Below, piece by piece: positions 1 through 6,500 of a DNA stretch of 14,858 bases (position 1 is the stretch's first letter; the number at the start of each line of letters is the position of its first letter). The translations under genes and the position numbers were made by a program. The stretch is taken from assembly GCA_938046705.1 (NCBI GenBank), contig CALIWP010000307.1, positions 1 to 14,858 on the forward strand. Direction: 5' to 3'. The notes below the pieces were generated by a model, which was not told where the DNA came from, did not search any database, and worked only from the letters and a program-made list of their open reading frames with translations. This DNA comes from an uncultured Campylobacter sp. Its GTDB lineage: Bacteria; Campylobacterota; Campylobacteria; Campylobacterales; Campylobacteraceae.

Positions 1-701
1 GTTCCAAAGCCAGCGCCAAAAGCGCGAAAATAGATCTGGGTTACACGAGTATCGCCGCACCTTTTGACGGCATTTTGGGCGATAATCTCGTAGACGTAGG
101 CTCGCTAGTCGTAGCAAACACGACCCAGCTAGTGCGCCTAACCAAAATCAACCCGATCGAGGCGCACTTCCACATCTCCGACGTAGATAATCTAAACCGC
201 GTCAAAATGCAAGAAAGCGGCCTCTGGGCGCAAACAAACTCGGACGCCGTGCTAAAAGTCGGCCCGGGAGAGTTTAACGGCAAGGTAAATTTCATCGATA
301 ACGTCGTAAATACTAACATGGGCACCGTTTTAGCCAAGGCTGAATTTAACAACGACGAGGGCAAGCTGCTACCTGGCATGTTCGGCCACGTGACGATGGG
401 TGGATTTTATCAAAAAGACGGTTTTAAAATCCCTCAAGTAGCACTCCAGCAAACCGACGTCAAGACCTACGTACTCGTGGTCGCCGACGGCAAAGTAGCC
501 TCTAAAGACGTAAAAATCACCTACCAAACCAAAGACGCCGCAGTCGTTAGCGAGGGGTTAAACGAAGGCGATAAAATCATCTTAAACAACTTCCTAAAAA
601 TCGGCGTAGGCGCGCCCGTCGAGATAGATAAGGACCTAACCGAAAGCTTTGGTAAAGGTGCAAATTTAGAGCCTAAAAACGAGCAAGAAAAGGCTAAGTG
701 A
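1..701 (+). CDS. cmeA: Periplasmic adaptor (membrane fusion) protein of RND efflux pump, CmeA-like, 5' end missing
   Basis: This is the C-terminal part of an HlyD/AcrA-type adaptor that links an inner-membrane RND pump to the outer-membrane channel in the periplasm. The open frame is already open at base 3 and ends in TGA at 699-701, so about 232 residues are present. The signal peptide, hairpin and first lipoyl half lie upstream of the window. The first residues end the lipoyl domain (IAAPFDGILGDNLVDVGS), followed by the beta-barrel region (PIEAHFHISDVD, then LLPGMFGHVTM) and the membrane-proximal domain (IPQVALQQTDVKTYVLVVADG, GLNEGDKIILNN). This pattern follows C. jejuni CmeA closely. A TTG at 75 is only an internal codon. 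The TGA overlaps the ATG of the pump gene by one base, so the two are translationally coupled. Family assignment is strong; the symbol rests on similarity and context. Confidence 0.9.
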   Translation, partial: SKASAKSAKIDLGYTSIAAPFDGILGDNLVDVGSLVVANTTQLVRLTKINPIEAHFHISDVDNLNRVKMQESGLWAQTNSDAVLKVGPGEFNGKVNFIDNVVNTNMGTVLAKAEFNNDEGKLLPGMFGHVTMGGFYQKDGFKIPQVALQQTDVKTYVLVVADGKVASKDVKITYQTKDAAVVSEGLNEGDKIILNNFLKIGVGAPVEIDKDLTESFGKGANLEPKNEQEKAK

Positions 702-3700
702 TGTTTTCTAAATTTTTCATAAATCGCCCGATATTCGCCACCGTCGTATCTATCATCATAGTTATCGCGGGCGCAATGGCGATAAAGGGGCTTCCTATCG
801 AGGAGTATCCTAAGCTAACTCCGCCTCAAATTTCCGTTAGCGCCGTCTATACGGGCGCCGACGCTCAAACCATCTCCGACTCCGTAGCCAGCGCGATCGA
901 GGATCAGATAAACGGCGTAGAAAATATGCTCTATATGCAAAGCACCTCAAGCTCGAGCGGCTCGCTAAATATCAACGTTTATTTTAAAATCGGCACCTCA
1001 GCCAAACAAGCCACGATCGACGTAAACAACCGCGTCCAAGCCGCGCTCTCAAGGCTACCTCAAGAGGTGCAAAATATGGGCGTGACCGTGCGCGAACGCA
1101 GCGGCTCGATCCTAGAAGTAGTCGGCTTTACGAGCTCAAAAATGGACCTAGTAGAGCTATATAACTACGTAAATTTAAACATCGCAGACGAGATCAAAAG
1201 AGTTAACGGCGTGGGCGACACGGCGCTAATCGGTAGCAAAGAGTACTCGATGAGAATTTGGCTAAAACCGGACAAACTAGCCTACTACAAGCTAACCCCT
1301 AGCGACGTCATCGCTCAAGTAAAAATCCAAAACAGCCAATACGCCGCGGGTAAAATAGGCGAACAGCCATCAGACGGCGATAATCCTTACGTTTACTCCG
1401 TTCGCTCCGACGGTCGTCTCAAAAATGCCGCGCAGTTTGGCGATATAATCATCAAAAGCGCCGACGGAGCCGTGCTAAAACTAAAAGACGTAGCGACCGT
1501 GGAGCTAGGAGCGGCTAGCTACGCATCAGACGCGATGCTAAACGGCCAAGACGCCATCCCGCTTCTAATCTTTATGCAAAACGACGCTAACGCCCTAGCC
1601 ACGGCGCAAGCGGTAAACGCAAAGCTAGACGAGCTAAGTAAAAATTTCCCCGCGGGCTTTAAACACACGATCGCATATAACCCGACCGAATTTATCGAAG
1701 TTTCTATCCATGAGGTCGTAAAAACCTTTATCGAGGCGATGATCTTGGTTATCATCGTTATGTATATGTTTTTAAAGAGCTTCCGCGCTACTATTATCCC
1801 GATGCTAGCCGTTCCAGTGTCCATCATCGGCACCTTTGGCGGACTGTACGCGATGGGATTTAGTATAAATTTGATCACGCTTTTTGCGCTCATCCTTGCT
1901 ATCGGTATTGTCGTGGACGACGCCATCATCGTTATCGAAAACGTGGAGAGAATTTTACACGAGGAAAAAGACATCACCGTCAAAGAAGCGACATATAAAG
2001 CAATGGAGGAGGTACAAACCCCGGTCATCTCGATCGTGCTTGTTTTATCGGCCGTTTTCGTTCCGGTTTCTTTTATGGAGGGTTTTGTCGGCGTGATCCA
2101 GCGTCAGTTTGCGCTCACTCTGGTTACTTCGGTTTGTATTTCGGGCTTTGTCGCGCTTACGCTTACTCCGGCGCTTTGCGGCGTTATGCTAAAAAAACAA
2201 GAGAGCAAGCCGTTTTGGTTCGTGCAGAAATTTAACGACTCTTTCGACTGGAGTACGAAAATTTTTACCGCAGGCGTTGCAAAAGTGCTTCGTCACGTGA
2301 TAATCAGCCTTATTTTGATAGGCGTTATGGGTTTTGCGACTTACGAGCTGTTTAAAAAAGTCCCTAGCGGACTCGTACCGTCCGAAGATAAGGGCGCGCT
2401 GATGGTTATCACTTCGCTACCGCCGTCAAGCAATATGCTAAAAACCAAAGAAGAGGTAAAAACTATCAGCAACATGGTTCTAAGCAATCCAAACGTCGAA
2501 TTTACGATGGGTTTTGCCGGATACGATATGCTTGCGGGTGCGCTTAGAGAAAACTCTGCCATCAGCTTTATCAAGCTAAAAGACTGGAGCGAGAGAAAAA
2601 CGCCGGATAGTCAAGCAGACGCGCTAACGGGGCCTTTTAACGGTATGCTTTGGGGCTCGAAGGAGTCGATGAGCTTCGTCGTAAACGTCCCGCCTATCAT
2701 GGGTCTATCGATGACGGGCGGCTTTGAGATGTATCTACAAAACAAAAGCGGCAAAAGCTACGCCCAGATCGAAGCCGACGTGAAAAAAGTAGTCGCCGCG
2801 GCAAACGCTCGCCCGGATCTAACCAGCGTGCGCTCTACGCTAGAGACTAATTACCGCCAGTTTAAAATCGACGTCGATAGGCAAAAAGCCCAGATGTTTG
2901 GCGTGAGCGAGAGCGAAATTTTTGGCGCGATAGGCTCGACTTTCGGCTCTTACTATATCAACGACTTTAGCCTTTTTGGCAAATCCTACCGCGTCTATGC
3001 CAGAGGCGAGGACCGATTTAGAAACAATCCCGAAGACTTACGTAAAATTTACGTCCGCTCAAAAGGCGGCGAGATGATACCGCTAAACTCCGTCGCCACC
3101 CTAACCAGAATTTTGGGTCCCGATATCGTAGATAGATTTAACCTTTTCCCGGCGGCTAAGATCCAAGGCGATCCAAAACCGGGTTACACATCGGGAGACG
3201 CGATAAAAGCGATACAAGAGGTTGTCGAGCAGACGCTAAATATGGAAGAATACTCCATCAGCTGGTCGGGCACGGCATATCAGGAGGTTAGCTCGCAAGG
3301 CACGGGCTCTACGGCGTTTATATTCGGTATGGTTTTCGTATTTTTGATACTAGCGGCGCAGTATGAGCGCTGGCTAATCCCGCTAGCCGTTATCACGGCC
3401 GTTCCGTTCGCGGTTTTTGGCTCGCTAGTCGCCGTTTGGGCTAGAGGGCTAACAAACGATATCTACTTCCAGATCGGACTACTGCTTCTCATCGGTCTAT
3501 CGGCTAAAAACGCGATCCTTATCGTAGAATTTGCGATGCAAGAAAGGCTAGCGGGCAAGAGCGTATTTGACGCTGCCGTTAATGCTGCAAGGCTTCGCTT
3601 CCGCCCGATCGTCATGACCTCGCTCGCATTTACTTTGGGTGTTTTCCCGATGGTTATCAGCACGGGCGCAGGCGCTGCCTCTCGCCACTCGCTAGGCACG

Positions 3701-3838
3701 GGCGTGATCGGCGGCATGATAGCGGCCACTACGATAGCGATATTTTTCATACCGATGTTTTACTATCTGCTAGAAAAGCTAAATAACAAAGTCTGGGACA
3801 AAAAACCAAGCGGAGCACAGGAGGTCAAAAATGTATAA
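701..3838 (+). CDS. cmeB: RND multidrug efflux transporter, inner-membrane pump CmeB
   Basis: This is a proton-driven HAE1-type RND transporter that takes drugs and bile salts from the inner membrane and periplasm and passes them to the outer-membrane channel. At 1045 residues it has full family length. It opens with MFSKFFINRPIFATVV and TM1. A second membrane block starts near residue 335 and a third near 870, with large periplasmic loops between. The proton-relay pair is D406-D407 in GIVVDDAIIVIENVER, and the TM10 lysine is K936 in GLSAKNAILIVEFA, equivalent to D407, D408 and K940 of E. coli AcrB. The start is taken at ATG 701, not GTG 698, because AAAAGG at 688-693 lies seven bases upstream and the protein then begins as the family does. 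It overlaps cmeA by 1 base and cmeC by 8. No frameshift is seen. Confidence 0.96.
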   Translation: MFSKFFINRPIFATVVSIIIVIAGAMAIKGLPIEEYPKLTPPQISVSAVYTGADAQTISDSVASAIEDQINGVENMLYMQSTSSSSGSLNINVYFKIGTSAKQATIDVNNRVQAALSRLPQEVQNMGVTVRERSGSILEVVGFTSSKMDLVELYNYVNLNIADEIKRVNGVGDTALIGSKEYSMRIWLKPDKLAYYKLTPSDVIAQVKIQNSQYAAGKIGEQPSDGDNPYVYSVRSDGRLKNAAQFGDIIIKSADGAVLKLKDVATVELGAASYASDAMLNGQDAIPLLIFMQNDANALATAQAVNAKLDELSKNFPAGFKHTIAYNPTEFIEVSIHEVVKTFIEAMILVIIVMYMFLKSFRATIIPMLAVPVSIIGTFGGLYAMGFSINLITLFALILAIGIVVDDAIIVIENVERILHEEKDITVKEATYKAMEEVQTPVISIVLVLSAVFVPVSFMEGFVGVIQRQFALTLVTSVCISGFVALTLTPALCGVMLKKQESKPFWFVQKFNDSFDWSTKIFTAGVAKVLRHVIISLILIGVMGFATYELFKKVPSGLVPSEDKGALMVITSLPPSSNMLKTKEEVKTISNMVLSNPNVEFTMGFAGYDMLAGALRENSAISFIKLKDWSERKTPDSQADALTGPFNGMLWGSKESMSFVVNVPPIMGLSMTGGFEMYLQNKSGKSYAQIEADVKKVVAAANARPDLTSVRSTLETNYRQFKIDVDRQKAQMFGVSESEIFGAIGSTFGSYYINDFSLFGKSYRVYARGEDRFRNNPEDLRKIYVRSKGGEMIPLNSVATLTRILGPDIVDRFNLFPAAKIQGDPKPGYTSGDAIKAIQEVVEQTLNMEEYSISWSGTAYQEVSSQGTGSTAFIFGMVFVFLILAAQYERWLIPLAVITAVPFAVFGSLVAVWARGLTNDIYFQIGLLLLIGLSAKNAILIVEFAMQERLAGKSVFDAAVNAARLRFRPIVMTSLAFTLGVFPMVISTGAGAASRHSLGTGVIGGMIAATTIAIFFIPMFYYLLEKLNNKVWDKKPSGAQEVKNV
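3819..3824 (+). promoter_or_regulatory. Strong Shine-Dalgarno of cmeC inside the end of cmeB
   Basis: AGGAGG lies six bases before the ATG at 3831, within the last codons of cmeB. It fixes the cmeC start and shows that the channel gene has its own strong ribosome binding site even though it overlaps the pump gene. Confidence 0.8.
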
Positions 3839-5207
3839 AATTTTAACTTTAGCCGCGGTGCTATTTTTGGCCGGTTGCTCGTTTCGACCCGAGATCCCCG
3901 AGGTCGATACGAAATTTGAATCCACGTATAAATTTGAAACTAGCGACATCAAAGACGAGTGGTGGAAGGAATTTGGCGACGAAAACCTAAACGCTCTCGT
4001 AGCTAGCGCGCTAGAGAAAAACACCGATCTTCGCACCGCTTATTTAAATTTACAAAAAGCCGCCGCGAGTCTCGGGATATCAGAGGCCGATCTCTTTCCT
4101 AGCGTAAATTTAAACGTCGGTTATACTAAAGCAAAAAGCAGCGGCGAAACCTACACCAAACAGCCTCAGACACGCTACCGAAACTCTGAGGTAAATTTGG
4201 GCCTTAGCTACGAGATAGACCTGTGGGGCAGGGTTAGAAACAGCGTCGAGTCGGCTAAAGCCAGTCTAAACGCGACTAAGCTTGACTATGCTACCGCGCG
4301 CCTTAGCATAAGCTCTAGCGTGGCTAAAAGCTACTTCGCGCTCGTGGCTCTAAATATGCGCGAAGCCGTGCTAAAAGACACGCTAAAAACCTACGAGGAG
4401 ACGCTGGCGCTTCGCAAAACGCAGCTTGATCTAGGCGGCATAAACGAGACGACCTATCTACAAAGCAAAGCCGCCGTCGAAAGCGCCAAAGTAAGCCTAC
4501 TAGAGGTGCAAACCTCGCTATCTCAGGCCCTAACGTCCGTAGCGGTGCTAACAGGCAAATCAAATGACGAGATCCTAAACGGAGCCGTGCAGAGCGCTAA
4601 AATGCTGCCTAAAGAGCCCGAAGTGAGCGCAGGCGTGAGCGCGGACATACTGCTGCACAGGAGCGACGTAGCTAAAGCCTACGCCGATCTAAATGCCACC
4701 AACGCGCTAATCGGCGTCGCAAAGGCCGACTATCTACCGTCCATCTCGTTAACGGGGCTTTTTGGATTTTCTAGCGTGGATTTTGAAAATATATTTGTCG
4801 GCAACGCCAACACGTGGAGCATAGGCGGCTCTTTGGTGCAGAAAATTTTCGACTACGGCAGAACCAAAAACAATGTCCGCATAGCCGAAACCAACGAGCA
4901 AATCGCGGCCGTAGCTTACGAAGCTGCGATCAAAAAGGCTCTTGGAGAAGTCAGAGACGCACTAAACAACCGCAAAAACGCCAAACTAACGCTAAATCAA
5001 GTCAAAGAGCTCCTGCACTCGCAAGAAAAAATCTATAAGCTAGCCAAGGATCAGTTCGAGGAGGGCTACACCGGGCATCTGGAGCTACTCGACGCGCAGC
5101 GCAACCTACTCTCGGTTAGACTCCAAGATATCGCAGCAAATTTAAGCCTCATCGACTCAGTCGTGGACGTTTATAAGGCGTTTGGCGGCGGATTTAAAGC
5201 CGAATAA
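3831..5207 (+). CDS. cmeC: Outer-membrane efflux channel lipoprotein, TolC/OprM-type CmeC
   Basis: This is the outer-membrane duct of the tripartite pump, an OEP (NodT/OprM) family protein of 458 residues that would act as a trimer. The N-terminus MYKILTLAAVLFLAGC is a lipoprotein signal peptide with lipobox LAGC; C16 would be lipidated. Two OEP halves follow, roughly residues 60-240 and 270-455. Typical features are WWKEFGDENLNALV, LGLSYEIDLWGRVRNSVESA, SADILLHRSDVAKA, ADYLPSISLTGLFGF and the closing AFGGGF also found in C. jejuni CmeC. It starts 8 bases inside cmeB and is followed within 12 bases by an intrinsic terminator, so it is the last gene of the efflux operon. The regulator (CmeR in C. 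jejuni) is not in this window. Confidence 0.93.
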   Translation: MYKILTLAAVLFLAGCSFRPEIPEVDTKFESTYKFETSDIKDEWWKEFGDENLNALVASALEKNTDLRTAYLNLQKAAASLGISEADLFPSVNLNVGYTKAKSSGETYTKQPQTRYRNSEVNLGLSYEIDLWGRVRNSVESAKASLNATKLDYATARLSISSSVAKSYFALVALNMREAVLKDTLKTYEETLALRKTQLDLGGINETTYLQSKAAVESAKVSLLEVQTSLSQALTSVAVLTGKSNDEILNGAVQSAKMLPKEPEVSAGVSADILLHRSDVAKAYADLNATNALIGVAKADYLPSISLTGLFGFSSVDFENIFVGNANTWSIGGSLVQKIFDYGRTKNNVRIAETNEQIAAVAYEAAIKKALGEVRDALNNRKNAKLTLNQVKELLHSQEKIYKLAKDQFEEGYTGHLELLDAQRNLLSVRLQDIAANLSLIDSVVDVYKAFGGGFKAE

Positions 5208-5218
5208 TTTTATTTTTT

Positions 5219-5247
5219 GGCGGAGATTCTCCGCCTCTTTCTTTTTG
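5219..5247 (+). terminator. Rho-independent terminator of the cmeABC operon
   Basis: A perfect 7-bp GC-rich stem, GGCGGAG (5219-5225) and CTCCGCC (5229-5235), closes on the loop ATT and is followed by a T-rich run (TCTTTCTTTTT). It starts 12 bases after the cmeC stop. The T-run is only on the plus-strand side, so it terminates efflux-operon transcription and probably does not serve the converging purN side. Confidence 0.85.
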
Positions 5248-5270
5248 AATTTCCTTTTGCTTTTTGGTTT

Positions 5271-5283
5271 TAAATTTGACGCA
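5271..5283 (+). repeat. 13-bp direct repeat TAAATTTGACGCA, copy 1
   Basis: The 13-mer TAAATTTGACGCA occurs here and again identically at 5797-5809. It extends the common AAATTT core by seven bases, so the match goes beyond the general hexamer enrichment. Confidence 0.7.
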
Positions 5284-5467
5284 ACGTCGTCTGTAGATTT
5301 TAAATATTTCGCTCGTTTTATTACCGCAGCTTATCTTGTTTTATGCCTTCAAATTTCAAAATTTGGCGCTTGCTTTTGCTATTCGCGCGACTCCCATAAA
5401 CCTGTTTTTAGGCGCCTGATACTTTGGATAAATTTTCGTTGCGACTTTTGAGATAAATTTGCATTCA

Positions 5468-5528
5468 AAGACGTAAATTTGTTTTAGCTTTGAGCGATGC
5501 GCAAAGCCGGTCAAATTTACATCGTCTT
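5468..5528. repeat. Long imperfect inverted repeat / hairpin in the cmeC-purN spacer
   Basis: The arms AAGAC-GTAAATTTG (5468-5481) and CAAATTTAC-atc-GTCTT (5512-5528) pair over 14 bp with a 3-base bulge. A 5x4 internal loop follows, then an inner stem GCTTTG (5487-5492) with CAAAGC (5502-5507), and inside it a further G-C and C-G pair closing on the triloop GAT. That gives 22 Watson-Crick pairs in 61 bases. No T-run follows on either strand, so it does not look like a terminator. It could be a structured RNA, a protein-binding dyad, or the chance result of AAATTT-rich sequence; the inner stem contains no AAATTT and argues against pure chance. Confidence 0.6.
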
Positions 5529-5570
5529 ATCCGGAGTGCACGCTTTGTAAATTTACTGCTTCAAATTTAC
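5511..5570 (+). repeat. Repeated TCAAATTTAC with a central perfect palindrome GTAAATTTAC
   Basis: TCAAATTTAC occurs identically at 5511-5520 and 5561-5570. Between them, 5547-5556 is the perfect 10-bp palindrome GTAAATTTAC. The first copy is also the right arm of the hairpin at 5468-5528. Confidence 0.6.
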
Positions 5571-5634
5571 GGTTTTTTGGCAAAATTTTCGAGCAGGAAG
5601 GCGATTTACGATCAATTTACAGACGTATTTCGGG

Positions 5635-5671
5635 ATCAAATTTAGCGCAAACACCCGCCGCCAAATTTGAT
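5635..5671. repeat. 9-bp inverted repeat with AAATTT cores
   Basis: ATCAAATTT (5635-5643) and AAATTTGAT (5663-5671) are exact reverse complements around a 19-base loop, followed on the plus strand by a T-rich run. The stem is AT-rich and no gene is upstream of it after the cmeC terminator, so a role as terminator is doubtful. Confidence 0.4.
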
Positions 5672-5796
5672 TTTTAATTTTGGCAAGCAGTGCAAAAGTA
5701 CTGCATTAGAGCAAAATCGGCCAAATTTAACGTTTTTGATGTTTTAACCGCCAAGCAAAATTTGTAACGCGCGACGATTTCGCAAATTTGCATTCT

Positions 5797-5809
5797 TAAA
5801 TTTGACGCA
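5797..5809 (+). repeat. 13-bp direct repeat TAAATTTGACGCA, copy 2
   Basis: Identical to 5271-5283, 526 bases away in the same orientation. Confidence 0.7.
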
Positions 5810-5850
5810 GAATAAAAAAACAGGTGCGAAAATTTGAAATTTACAAGTCG

Positions 5851-5907
5851 AAATTTGACTAAATTTATGCCCTGCTTCGCAAAAATCATAAATTTGACTC
5901 AAATTTA
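5851..5907 (+). repeat. Near-identical paired AAATTT units
   Basis: AAATTTGACTAAATTTA (5851-5867) and AAATTTGACTCAAATTTA (5890-5907) differ only by one inserted C. They form a local direct duplication just past the purN stop. Confidence 0.6.
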
Positions 5908-5918
5908 GACGCGAAATT

Positions 5919-6500
5919 TTACTCTTTGTCGGTTAAAATTTGTACGATAGTTTCTGGTAAAATTTCATGCTCGATCGCGTGGATTTTAGCTTCAAATTCC
6001 TCAAGGCTCATCCTCGCGCTCTTTTCAAACGCGCGCTGAGCGATGATTTTGCCGCCGTCTAGCTCCTCGCTCACCCAGTGCACGCTCACGCCGCCCACCT
6101 TCATATCGCTCTCAAAGCTCTCTTTTATCGCATGCGCGCCCTTAAAAAGCGGCAGCAGCGACGGGTGCAAATTTATCGCGCGAACTTGGCTTGTAAAAAC
6201 GGGCGTGAGGATACGCATAAAGCCCGCAAGCACCGTTAAATCGACGTTTGTGTGCTTGATTTCCTCTACGACCGCGGCGTCAAATTCCTCGCGCGATGCA
6301 AAATTAACATGCTCGATAACGACGCTTTTTAGGCCGTATTTTGCGGCCTTTGCTATGCCGCCTGCGTTAGCTTTATTTGTTAGTGTTAGCGCGACTTTGA
6401 TCTTTATTTCGCCAAAAACTTTTCCGTGCAGCCTCTCTAAAATCGCTTCCAAATTCGAGCCGCCGCCGCTAAATAAAACCGCTATTTTTTTCGTAAGCAT
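5919..6500 (-). CDS. purN: Phosphoribosylglycinamide formyltransferase (GAR transformylase) PurN
   Basis: This cytosolic enzyme transfers a formyl group from 10-formyltetrahydrofolate to GAR, the third step of purine synthesis. The 193-residue protein starts MLTKKIAVLFSGGGSNLEAI. It shows the phosphate-binding SGGGSN (11-16), FMRILTPVF (94-102), the INLHPSLLPLFKG segment with catalytic N110 and H112, and D148 in EELDGGKI, equivalent to E. coli N106, H108 and D144. ATG 6500 is chosen because AAAGGA lies just upstream and the protein then has normal family length; the same frame stays open to 6758, but that extension is Arg-rich sequence read out of frame through nnr. It overlaps the end of nnr by 19 bases and is the last gene of the minus-strand operon. 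No convincing intrinsic terminator follows its TAA. Confidence 0.96.
   Translation of the reverse strand: MLTKKIAVLFSGGGSNLEAILERLHGKVFGEIKIKVALTLTNKANAGGIAKAAKYGLKSVVIEHVNFASREEFDAAVVEEIKHTNVDLTVLAGFMRILTPVFTSQVRAINLHPSLLPLFKGAHAIKESFESDMKVGGVSVHWVSEELDGGKIIAQRAFEKSARMSLEEFEAKIHAIEHEILPETIVQILTDKE

Larger units (their letters stand above)
5248..5918. other. AAATTT-rich convergent spacer without a credible gene
   Basis: This AT-rich stretch lies between the cmeC terminator and the purN stop. I counted 23 copies of AAATTT in 5208-5919, at 5272, 5351, 5359, 5430, 5455, 5475, 5513, 5549, 5563, 5583, 5638, 5663, 5723, 5758, 5784, 5798, 5830, 5837, 5851, 5861, 5890, 5901 and 5914. Spacing is irregular (7 to 79 bases) and densest at 5784-5919, with nine copies. 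Many copies have a pyrimidine before and a purine after. Random expectation at this composition is under one, but the motif is also frequent in the flanking genes. Open frames here are short, low-complexity products of the motif (repeated KF, NL and FKFD-like residues) with no family likeness. No tRNA or known ncRNA is recognised. Confidence 0.75.

Noticed and set aside
698..700. GTG as start of cmeB
   Set aside because: ATG at 701 has better spacing from AAAAGG and gives the usual MFSKFF N-terminus.
1519..2028. Long antisense open frames over cmeB, tig, nnr, folE and fliI
   Set aside because: They lie opposite well-recognised genes and follow from codon composition; none shows a family motif or a ribosome site worth noting.
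5182..5451. An 89-residue plus-strand open frame at the end of cmeC
   Set aside because: It begins inside the last codons of cmeC, runs through the terminator, and encodes an aromatic-rich sequence with no family likeness.
5468..5528. The long hairpin as a terminator for purN or cmeC
   Set aside because: There is no T-run after it on either strand, and cmeC already has a good terminator at 5219-5247.
5526..5534. TTATCCGGA as a DnaA box, hinting at an origin
   Set aside because: It matches only the first half of the TTATNCACA consensus and no cluster of such sites is present.
5674..5889. A 71-residue minus-strand open frame in the spacer
   Set aside because: Its residues mostly come from the repeated AAATTT motif, it has no clear ribosome site, and the composition is not protein-like.
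5208..5918. The AAATTT array as a CRISPR or tandem repeat
   Set aside because: The repeated unit is only six bases and the spacing is irregular, 7 to 79 bases, with no spacer-repeat pattern.
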